Assembly (NCBI GenBank): GCA_019323655.1
Contig: JAHWGX010000027.1
Coordinates: forward strand, 1-19,530
Direction of reading: 5' to 3'
DNA length: 19,530 nucleotides
Origin: Candidatus Woesearchaeota archaeon
GTDB lineage: Archaea; Nanobdellota; Nanobdellia; Woesearchaeales; GW2011-AR4
Positions 5,979-11,365 of this stretch are shown piece after piece. Every line of letters begins with the position of its first letter. Within the stretch, counting starts at the first letter, position 1. The position numbers and the translations under genes are program-made. The notes under the pieces were generated by a model. That model saw only the letters and a program-made list of their open reading frames with translations. It was not told the DNA's origin and did no database searches.

Positions 5979-7049
5979 TCACAGGTATCCTTCAACCAAA
6001 AGATCCTTCCCTATCTTATGCGTAGAAGTATTTTTCAGCTTGATTGCCTTGTCGACTTTTTTGATGCCAAGGTTTTTTATCGGGTCCAGGCCGTTGCCTA
6101 TTAGCTTCGGCGCTGTGAACATCAAGAGCTTGTCTACAATTCCCTCTTTAATGGCATTCCCGCTCAGCTCTGCCCCGCCCTCTATCATAACCGAGGCTAT
6201 CTCAGACCTGCCAAGCTCTTTTACCAGCTCTTTCAGATCAACAAGACCTTTTTTTGGTTTTAACAGAATTATCCTTACGCCTTTTTGCTGCAGCTTGTCC
6301 ATCTTCTTTTTTGTGGAGTTTTTTGTTGTTGCAATTATGACTTTGCCGGGGTCTTTCAGGACTTTAGATTTCTCAGGTATTTTTAATTTTGAATCAACAA
6401 TTATTTTTATAGGGTTTTTTCCTCTTACAAGCCTTGAATCCAGCAAAGGGTCGTCCCTGATAATTGTGTTTATTCCCACCATGACAGCATCAAAGTCATT
6501 CCTGAGCTGGTGGACATATTTTCTGGCTGCCCTGCTTGTTATGTATTTTGAGTCTCCGGTAGATGTTGCTATTTTTCCGTCAAGGCTCATGGCCAATTTT
6601 AGGATTACAAAAGGCTTCTTTGCCTTCATGTATTTTATATAAGCCTCATTCAGCTTTTTTGCCTTTTCCTTTAGAATTCCTATTCTTGTTTTTAAGCCGC
6701 GGAACTTCAGTTCTTTGTAGCCGTCTACAAGAGGATTCGGGTCTTCCATCCCTACAACAACTTCCCTGATGCCTGCTTCCACTATTTTTTCTGTGCAGGG
6801 GCTGGTTTTTCCCCAATGAGAACAAGGCTCTAGGTTAACATACATGGTTGCGTTGTTCGCTTTTTTGCCTGCCGCTTTCAATGCATTTATTTCCGCATGC
6901 GCATCCCCATATTTTTTATGGTAGCCTTTACCGACAACTTTTCCCCTCTTAACAATAACGCATCCGACCAATGGGTTCGGGCTTACATAGCCCCTTCCTT
7001 TCTCAGCAAGCTTTATGGCTATGTCCATATACTTCTTATGCGAAATCAT
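5979..7049 (-). CDS. ribD: bifunctional deaminase/reductase of riboflavin synthesis
   Basis: The 356-residue protein carries both RibD activities. The N-terminal zinc deaminase has HAE at 51-53 and the paired Cys of EPCSHWG and SPC at 76 and 85. The C-terminal reductase (from about residue 146, KLAMSLDGKIATSTGDSKYI, through MIEGGAELSG) uses NAD(P)H to reduce the ribose chain. It acts on the product of GTP cyclohydrolase II, so it belongs with ribA in this window. This fused form is usual in bacteria, while many archaea use separate, unrelated deaminase steps. A TATA-like site at 7078-7088 is about 34 bases before the ATG, slightly longer than for neighbours, so a short leader is likely. Confidence 0.96.
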   Translation of the reverse strand: MISHKKYMDIAIKLAEKGRGYVSPNPLVGCVIVKRGKVVGKGYHKKYGDAHAEINALKAAGKKANNATMYVNLEPCSHWGKTSPCTEKIVEAGIREVVVGMEDPNPLVDGYKELKFRGLKTRIGILKEKAKKLNEAYIKYMKAKKPFVILKLAMSLDGKIATSTGDSKYITSRAARKYVHQLRNDFDAVMVGINTIIRDDPLLDSRLVRGKNPIKIIVDSKLKIPEKSKVLKDPGKVIIATTKNSTKKKMDKLQQKGVRIILLKPKKGLVDLKELVKELGRSEIASVMIEGGAELSGNAIKEGIVDKLLMFTAPKLIGNGLDPIKNLGIKKVDKAIKLKNTSTHKIGKDLLVEGYL

Positions 7050-7305
7050 AAAACCCCAAAGACGGAAAAATAGCGGGTTATTTAAATTTGTTTGTTTTAA
7101 TTTGAGGATAATGACAACGCTTTCTGTTTTGTATAATGAAACACTAATTGCTGTTATCCTACAGAGCTTTGCCCGCGACTAGGGATGCTGTATCTTGCCC
7201 TTTCTTTGGCAAATTAGGCTCAGGCAGACTTTCGCACACACTTTTGCCAATTGCGGATAGAAAACTTTTTAAACTGCATGTTAAATTTCCGCATTTTGAT
7301 GTAAA
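7050..7305. other. divergent ribD / acidic-protein intergenic region
   Basis: This 256-base gap holds the ribD promoter (7078-7088, minus) and the promoter of the small acidic protein (CTTTTTAAAC, 7265-7274, plus). Between them is a stretch of higher G+C with an 8-bp inverted repeat (TTGGCAAA 7206-7213, TTTGCCAA 7243-7250). A minus-strand frame ending at 7159 is open without a start codon. No riboflavin-responsive (RFN) riboswitch pattern could be seen before ribD. The function of the middle part is unknown. Confidence 0.5.
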
Positions 7306-7476
7306 ATGGCAGAAGATGAGCATGAGGAAGGAAAAGAGAAAGAGACTGTGTACGACGAAGAGGGAAGAGAAGAGCTTGTAGAAGGCGGTGAAATAAGCCC
7401 TGAGGAAGCGGGCTTTATGAAAGGCTACGAAGAAGCTGACGAAGAAAAGGAAGAGAAAGAAGGAGAGGAAGAATAA
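7306..7476 (+). CDS. small acidic protein, 56 residues
   Basis: The frame encodes a 56-residue protein in which nearly half of the residues are Glu or Asp. The recognisable centre, VYDEEGREELVEGGEISPEE then AGFMKGYEEA, contrasts with simple acidic repeats at both ends. From memory, short acidic proteins of similar build occur in DPANN genomes, but I cannot name a family. It is likely cytoplasmic and soluble, perhaps binding a basic partner or a protein complex. A TATA box (7265-7274) lies 36 bases before the ATG, giving a leader of about ten bases. The T-rich run after 7476 probably ends the transcript. Confidence 0.7.
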   Translation: MAEDEHEEGKEKETVYDEEGREELVEGGEISPEEAGFMKGYEEADEEKEEKEGEEE

Positions 7477-7505
7477 GAAGCTTTTTCTTTAATTTTTTTT
7501 AGGCG

Positions 7506-7514
7506 TATTTATAC
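7506..7514 (+). promoter_or_regulatory. TATA-like site before the candidate RNA
   Basis: TATTTATAC lies about 47 bases before the outer stem that begins at 7557. Transcription would start near 7536, so this could drive the structured element independently of ribA. Confidence 0.4.
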
Positions 7515-7556
7515 CTGCATTATGTGAAGCAATTGTTCCTAAGCAAATATCTTAAG

Positions 7557-7698
7557 GGGCTGTGCCAGAGCGGAACTGAAGCAAAAATGGGCTGCCATGA
7601 TTTTATTTATAGATATGTTGCCTTAACAACACGCACCATTTTGGTTAATATCATTTAGTTATTTTGCCCACCCACCTCCCCTAAATCAGGCACAGCCC
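7557..7698 (+). ncRNA. candidate structured RNA, or small inverted-repeat element
   Basis: A perfect 10-bp outer stem pairs GGGCTGTGCC (7557-7566) with GGCACAGCCC (7689-7698). Inside it, TGGGC pairs with GCCCA, then ATGAT with ATCAT and GATAT with ATATC. At the tip lie two small hairpins (GTTG/CAAC and ACC/GGT). This nested arrangement is unlikely by chance in such AT-rich sequence. ribA has its own TATA box after the element, so a cis riboswitch for ribA is unlikely. No match to RNase P, SRP, C/D or H/ACA RNA was seen. The outer repeats could equally be the ends of a short mobile element, although no clean target duplication flanks them. Confidence 0.4.
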
Positions 7699-7734
7699 TT
7701 CTGTATAATCTTAAGGTTTGCTTTGCACATTAAT

Positions 7735-7747
7735 AAAATTTAAATAA
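7735..7747 (+). promoter_or_regulatory. TATA box of ribA
   Basis: The site AAAATTTAAATAA is centred about 27-29 bases before ATG 7770. There is no SD site. This spacing fixes the start at the ATG rather than the TTG at 7758. Confidence 0.65.
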
Positions 7748-7769
7748 GCAGTTTAGTTTGTTGCTTATA

Positions 7770-8375
7770 ATGGAAACCCTGATAACAAGAAAAGAGACTG
7801 CAAAACTGCCTACAGAGTATGGGGACTTTGATGCAGTTGTTTATGAGTCCAGAGACGGGCTGAACCACATTGCCTTGATTAAAGGCGACATCAAAAAAGG
7901 GCAGAATGTCTTGGTCAGGGTGCATTCAGAATGCATTACAGGAGATGTTTTTCACTCGTTGAGGTGCGACTGCCGGCAGCAGCTTGACAAATCTCTGAAA
8001 ATGATAGCAGAGGAAGGGGGAGTTCTGATTTACTTAAGGCAGGAAGGAAGGGGGATTGGCCTGATAAACAAGATAAAAGCGTATTCTTTGCAGGACAGGG
8101 GCATGGATACTGTTGAGGCAAATGAAAAGCTGGGTTTTAAGGCGGATATGAGGGACTATACAATGGGAGTCCAGATTCTGGCTGATCTGGGGCTGCAGAA
8201 AATAAGGCTCATGACAAACAACCCCAAAAAAATAGAAGGACTGTCAAAATACGGCATAGAGATTGTTGAGCGCATACCTTTAATAATAAAACCTAACACA
8301 AAGAACGTAAAGTACCTTAAGGCGAAAAAAGAGAAATTGGGGCACTACCTTGAAGATAAGGGGCATGTCGAGTAA
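7770..8375 (+). CDS. ribA: GTP cyclohydrolase II
   Basis: The 201-residue enzyme opens the imidazole ring of GTP and releases formate and pyrophosphate, the first step of riboflavin synthesis. The zinc ligands are Cys55, Cys66 and Cys68 (HSECITGDVFHSLRCDC). The GTP-binding signature RQEGRGIGL follows at 90-98, then MTNNPKK and the typical C-terminal ERIPL. It is a stand-alone form, not fused to RibB. Most archaea start riboflavin with the unrelated GTP cyclohydrolase III, so this bacterial-type enzyme alongside ribB and ribD suggests transfer of the whole route. The ATG at 7770 is chosen from the TATA spacing. Confidence 0.96.
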   Translation: METLITRKETAKLPTEYGDFDAVVYESRDGLNHIALIKGDIKKGQNVLVRVHSECITGDVFHSLRCDCRQQLDKSLKMIAEEGGVLIYLRQEGRGIGLINKIKAYSLQDRGMDTVEANEKLGFKADMRDYTMGVQILADLGLQKIRLMTNNPKKIEGLSKYGIEIVERIPLIIKPNTKNVKYLKAKKEKLGHYLEDKGHVE

Positions 8376-8416
8376 CAGAACTCTTTGGGGCATATATGTT
8401 TCATGGGATTTCCCTG

Positions 8417-9061
8417 TTAACCGGCTTTAGGAAACCTCAAAAATTCCATAACCCTGCTCAAATCTTTTTCCTCAACAAGGAATATTGTGTCTGTCCAGCA
8501 GCTTAGCGTCTCAAATATGTTTATCCCGTTTTCTCCCAGCAGGGAGTAGATATATGAGATAACTCCGGAGATTTTTTCTATCTGTATCGGGCTTTTTAAT
8601 ATTACTTCAACCAGGCCGGTATTTTCCCTTAAGACCTTGTTCCGGAAAACCTTTTTCACTTTTTTCCCAAACTCGTCAGAGGTGATGATTGTTATTGTGC
8701 CTGTCCCTTCTATGATATGAAAAGTTTCGAAAAATTTTTTTGCCTCTTTTTCCAGATCGAGCAGGTTTGAAATGATGATGTCCTTCTCCAGCACCAGAAC
8801 AGTCATCTTGTTTTTAATTTCGGTCTTGCTGTTTTTCAGAATCTCCAGAATTTTCTTTTCTGCTGTTGCTTCTGATTTTATTTTATTGTAAAAGCGCCTG
8901 CAGGCAATTAAAACAGCATCAAAATTTTTTTTGCCTAGGCTCAAATCAAGGCAAATCCTCCTTGCTAATGAGGAATAGTTAATAAGGCCCTTCTTTAGGC
9001 AGTCTTTTACAAAAGGATGCTCTGCTATATAGCATTCTGTAATCTTTGTTATATTTGCCAA
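8417..9061 (-). CDS. ACT-domain protein with N-terminal helical domain
   Basis: With the TTG at 9061 as start the protein has 214 residues and begins ANITKITECYIAEHPFVKDC. That is a helix-rich segment of a kind I recall in archaeal proteins of unknown function. Residues from about 115 to the end form one or two ACT-like repeats of beta-alpha-beta type: MTVLVLEKDI to VKKVF, and TGLVEVILKSPIQIEKISG to the final FLVEEKD. ACT domains commonly bind amino acids and regulate enzymes or promoters. A longer frame opens at TTG 9097, but those extra residues overlap the preceding reading frame and are less likely. It follows a broken small gene on the same strand, and its promoter region is shared with an acetylglutamate-kinase-like gene, so an amino-acid-sensing role is a reasonable inference. 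Confidence 0.7.
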   Translation of the reverse strand: MANITKITECYIAEHPFVKDCLKKGLINYSSLARRICLDLSLGKKNFDAVLIACRRFYNKIKSEATAEKKILEILKNSKTEIKNKMTVLVLEKDIIISNLLDLEKEAKKFFETFHIIEGTGTITIITSDEFGKKVKKVFRNKVLRENTGLVEVILKSPIQIEKISGVISYIYSLLGENGINIFETLSCWTDTIFLVEEKDLSRVMEFLRFPKAG

Positions 9062-9077
9062 CCTAAACCCCCAACTT

Positions 9078-9274
9078 TCAGCAAAATTCCTGAGCAAGCG
9101 GCTTGTTTATCTCTCTTGAAATCCTGCTGTCAATCTTGACTTTACTTGTGTCAATCCACTCTGAAAGGTCTTTTTGCATTATGAGCATGAGCTGAAGCCA
9201 TTGCTTATGGCTTCAGACTTTTTTGTGGAGCGTCTATGCCTTGATCTTTGTGGTACTCTATATCAAAAAGACAT
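9078..9274 (-). pseudogene. frameshifted small gene, about 64 residues
   Basis: Two overlapping frames on the minus strand look coding. The first, from ATG 9274, gives DIEYHKDQGIDAPQKSLKP once one T is removed from the T5 run at 9265-9269. The second gives KQWLQLMLIMQKDLSEW and then IDTSKVKIDSRISREINKP, ending LAQEFC and TGA at 9078. Removing one T in each of two places joins them into one 64-residue frame. The second break falls inside a perfect palindrome (9192-9216). A TATA box (9303-9314, minus) is well placed. No family is recognised. From ATG 9179 the last part alone could still be made as a 33-residue peptide. It may be a true pseudogene or contain assembly errors. Confidence 0.5.
9192..9216. 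repeat. perfect 10-bp hairpin, terminator-like on plus strand
   Basis: CTGAAGCCAT (9192-9201) pairs with ATGGCTTCAG (9207-9216) around TGCTT, followed on the plus strand by a T6 run at 9219-9224. It resembles an intrinsic terminator, but no plus-strand gene ends here. It coincides with the second frame break of the damaged gene, so a template-switch origin is possible. Confidence 0.6.
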
Positions 9275-9302
9275 ATCGCTCAAAAATAATAATCTTAAGA
9301 CT

Positions 9303-9314
9303 TGTATTTAAATG
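9303..9314 (-). promoter_or_regulatory. TATA box of the broken gene / ACT-domain unit
   Basis: The minus strand reads CATTTAAATACA, centred about 35 bases before ATG 9274. It would serve the damaged small gene and, by readthrough, the ACT-domain gene at 9061. Confidence 0.5.
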
Positions 9315-9323
9315 TTTTGTTTT

Positions 9324-9435
9324 GGACATATTATCTTAGAATAGAACATTTGGTTTTCTATAGGACATTTTCCTTCTCTTCCCGTAATGTCCAAAATAAG
9401 ACATTTTTGTTTAATTTGTCCGAAATAGGGCATTA
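9324..9435. promoter_or_regulatory. array of GGACATT-like operator boxes
   Basis: Five direct boxes of consensus RRACATT occur at 9324 (GGACAT), 9344 (GAACATT), 9363 (GGACATT), 9400 (GACATT) and 9428 (GGGCATT). Two boxes in the opposite sense occur at 9386-9392 (AATGTCC) and 9415-9421 (TTTGTCC). The first three are spaced 19-20 bases apart, two helical turns, and the fourth follows at 37. Opposite-sense boxes pair with the last two into imperfect palindromes such as AATGTC-N8-GACATT. The array fills the space between the divergent TATA boxes, so it is a probable binding site for a dimeric regulator of one or both genes. Confidence 0.6.
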
Positions 9436-9437
9436 GG

Positions 9438-9447
9438 GTTAAAAAGG
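9438..9447 (+). promoter_or_regulatory. TATA-like box of the amino acid kinase gene
   Basis: GTTAAAAAGG is centred about 26 bases before ATG 9468 and directly follows the last operator-like box. This layout would let a bound protein block or help assembly of TBP and TFB. Confidence 0.5.
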
Positions 9448-9467
9448 GGTACTAAACACATAAAAAA

Positions 9468-10358
9468 ATGGGAGCAAGTTACTCACAACAAGTCGCTACT
9501 CTATATTTTGAGAAAAAACCGATTCCTGTGGAAGAAGGAACGCGTAATTTGGACGCCATTTCAGGTAAAAAAATTTTAATTAAAATCGGTGGCGATTCCT
9601 TGAATAACGGCGGCTATGATGAAATTGGTAAAAGCATAGCAGAATTATACGGATTGGGCATCATACCAACCATAGTACATGGCGCTGGCTCTCAGATTGA
9701 TAGGATTATGGAAGGAAGAGGTTTGCCTATAGAAAAGGCTAATGGCTTGAGAGCAGTTCCTGACGAGAAAACATTAAATGCTGTAGTAGATGGGCTTAGA
9801 GAGGTTAATGAAGGGTTAGTTAGCGCCATCAACAAGTATTCTCTAGATTCAGCAGTTGGCTTGACAAGTGAGAAAATTGTTTATGCTAAAAGAATACCAG
9901 TAATAGTTGACAAAGGAAATGGAGAGCCAGTAGATCCCGGTTATGTCGGAGAAGTAAGGGGGATTAACAGAAATAATCTTTACTCTTGTATAGAGCAAGA
10001 AAAAATTCCTGTGTTGTGGTGCATTGGTCATGAAGGCGAACAACAACTCAATGTAAATGCAGATTGGGTGGCTAAGGCAATTGTAGAGCAGGATTATTCT
10101 AAATTTATATTGCTTACTTCTGTTGGGGGTTATAAAGAGCGGGGAAAAATTGTTCCAGAGATGACTTTAGAAGAGCTAAAAAATCATAGCGCAAGTGGCG
10201 GGATGGGCTTAAAATTAGATGCTATCATACAACTCTTAGAAGAAATGAAAGTTTCGGGAAAAAAAAGTCTTAAGTCAGTTCAAATCTCGTCACCAGAGAA
10301 TTTAATCTATGAACTACTTACAGATAAGGGAAGGGGGACAATGATAAAATTGTATTAA
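9468..10358 (+). CDS. acetylglutamate-kinase-like amino acid kinase
   Basis: The 296-residue protein has the amino acid kinase fold. The N-terminal phosphate loop IKIGGDSL is at 38-45, the second glycine loop VHGAGSQID at 70-78, then GLRAVPDEKTL, the substrate and lysine region LNVNADWVAKAI near 193-204, and LLTSVGGY near 215-222. SGGMGLKL and the ending GRGTMI match acetylglutamate kinase (ArgB), which phosphorylates N-acetylglutamate in arginine synthesis. The VHGAG and long N-terminus recall the fungal-type branch more than the usual bacterial form. No other arg genes are in the window, so a relative acting on another amino acid cannot be ruled out. It is preceded by the operator array and ends over the convergent nuclease gene by four bases. 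Confidence 0.8.
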   Translation: MGASYSQQVATLYFEKKPIPVEEGTRNLDAISGKKILIKIGGDSLNNGGYDEIGKSIAELYGLGIIPTIVHGAGSQIDRIMEGRGLPIEKANGLRAVPDEKTLNAVVDGLREVNEGLVSAINKYSLDSAVGLTSEKIVYAKRIPVIVDKGNGEPVDPGYVGEVRGINRNNLYSCIEQEKIPVLWCIGHEGEQQLNVNADWVAKAIVEQDYSKFILLTSVGGYKERGKIVPEMTLEELKNHSASGGMGLKLDAIIQLLEEMKVSGKKSLKSVQISSPENLIYELLTDKGRGTMIKLY

Positions 10359-10660
10359 ACCCCTGTCAAGGCTCCTGAGCTTCCGCAGTAGAAATACGCT
10401 TTTGACCTGTTCAGGTTGAGAAGCTTTTTCATTCGTTCCAATTGCTTTCTGGCTTTTACAATCCTGTGGCTGCATTTTACCTCGTACAAGTCAACCTTGT
10501 TGCCTTTTTTCGCGACTAGGTCTATCTCCCCCAAGCTTCTTTTTTTCCCGGTAACCTTAACATTGACAGAAACAAAATCGTATTTGTGCTTTATCTTTTC
10601 TTTTAGTTCCAGCACATACTTGTCGTGCTTTGTAAGCTTGCGCTTTTGTTTAAAAGCCAT
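10355..10660 (-). CDS. PD-(D/E)XK nuclease-like protein, 101 residues
   Basis: The centre of this small protein carries the nuclease core GEIDLVA (44-50, with Asp47) followed by DLYEVKC (57-63, with Glu60 and Lys62). This is the D...ExK arrangement of restriction-endonuclease-like folds, as in the UPF0102/YraN and Hjc groups. The N-terminal 30 residues are basic and helical, and the C-terminal helix (KARKQLERMKKLL) and strand KAYFYCG complete a minimal fold. It could act on branched or damaged DNA, but the substrate is unknown. The start is ATG 10660, with a TATA-like element at 10687-10700 on the minus strand. Its stop overlaps the end of the facing kinase gene. Confidence 0.75.
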   Translation of the reverse strand: MAFKQKRKLTKHDKYVLELKEKIKHKYDFVSVNVKVTGKKRSLGEIDLVAKKGNKVDLYEVKCSHRIVKARKQLERMKKLLNLNRSKAYFYCGSSGALTGV

Positions 10661-10758
10661 TCTTTACATTGCTGACTGGAGGCATGAAATATTTAAACTT
10701 TTCGGATAATAAATTTTGGGATAATTTTTACTAAATCCAATTATGCAAACTGAAAACC

Positions 10759-10958
10759 TGTTAAGTAAGGTTATAAAGTATACACTTTAAAAAAAGCTTA
10801 ACAAATAAAAATAATTCCGCTGCCTTCGGCAACAAAAAACAGTCTCGGCAAAAATTGTCTGAGAGGAAAGCGAGCACTAGATGTTGCGAGCGTTAGCGAG
10901 CATATTGAAATTCAATTTAAAGAATAACGAAATGTAACCTTGGGAAGTTTACTTTACA
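10759..10958. mobile_element. MITE, copy 1 (200 bp)
   Basis: The left end TGTTAAGTAAGG (10759) and the right end, whose complement starts TGTAAAGTAAAC (10958), form imperfect terminal repeats of about 26 bases. They have TG...CA outer bases. Both sides carry the 5-bp duplication AAACC (10754-10758 and 10959-10963). There is no coding capacity, so it must have been moved by a transposase elsewhere. The first 117 bases match copy 2 (13653) at about 93%, the eight differences all being transitions. The right end lies only about ten bases before the TATA box of the RimB-like gene. Confidence 0.85.
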
Positions 10959-10968
10959 AAACCAATAA

Positions 10969-10978
10969 TTTTATAAAT
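10969..10978 (+). promoter_or_regulatory. TATA box of the RimB-like/RimK-like operon
   Basis: TTTTATAAAT is centred 29 bases before ATG 11003, pointing to a leaderless message. The MITE target duplication ends at 10963, so the bases that would form the BRE are the first ones after the insertion. Confidence 0.7.
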
Positions 10979-11002
10979 CACTGATTACATTATTTTTAAG
11001 CT

Positions 11003-11365
11003 ATGAAAAAGCATGCTAAAGTAGGCGGAAAGGTCATAGTGGGGTTAACAGAGAAGGTAATCCTTGTGTCTAATAATGGAAAGGACAGAAAGGTTGAAGC
11101 GAAAATAGATACCGGAGCAACTAAAAGCTCCATTGACATTAAGCTTGCATCCCAGTTAAACTGGGGCCCTGTGATAAAGTCCAAAGTGGTGAAATCCGCG
11201 CACGGAAACAAGCTAAGGCCTATAATAGAGGCAGAAATTCTGCTTGCAGGAAAAAAAATCAAATCAGAATTTACCCTTGCAGACAGGACGCATATGAAAT
11301 ACAATGTTTTAATCGGAGTAAATACCCTGAAGCAGGGATTTTTGGTAGACCCATCAAAAAAATGA
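11003..11365 (+). CDS. RimB-like retropepsin-fold aspartic protease
   Basis: The 120-residue protein has the aspartic protease motif DTGA (36-39) in EAKIDTGATKSSID, followed by HGN and a RP pair in the middle and DRTHMKYNVLIGVNTL near the end. That is the signature of the family once named ATP-dependent zinc protease (PF05618), now seen as retropepsin-like. In bacteria the member RimB acts with RimK on glutamate tails of ribosomal protein S6. The next gene is a RimK-type ligase overlapping by four bases (ATGA), which supports the same partnership. Only one DTGA is present, so the enzyme would work as a dimer. ATG 11003 is fixed by the TATA box. Confidence 0.85.
   Translation: MKKHAKVGGKVIVGLTEKVILVSNNGKDRKVEAKIDTGATKSSIDIKLASQLNWGPVIKSKVVKSAHGNKLRPIIEAEILLAGKKIKSEFTLADRTHMKYNVLIGVNTLKQGFLVDPSKK

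Noticed and set aside
7096..7185. A 23-codon frame MTTLSVLYNETLIAVILQSFARD on the plus strand
   Set aside because: No promoter or SD fits, and the frame ends inside the G+C-richer patch with no sign of continuation.
7549..7716. ATCTTAAGG direct repeats at 7549-7557 and 7708-7716 as target duplications of the element before ribA
   Set aside because: The left copy overlaps the inverted repeat and the right one is nine bases beyond it, so they do not bound the element cleanly.
7050..7770. An FMN (RFN) riboswitch for ribD or ribA
   Set aside because: No AGGGGCGGGGUGAAA-like core was seen on either strand, and both genes appear leaderless.
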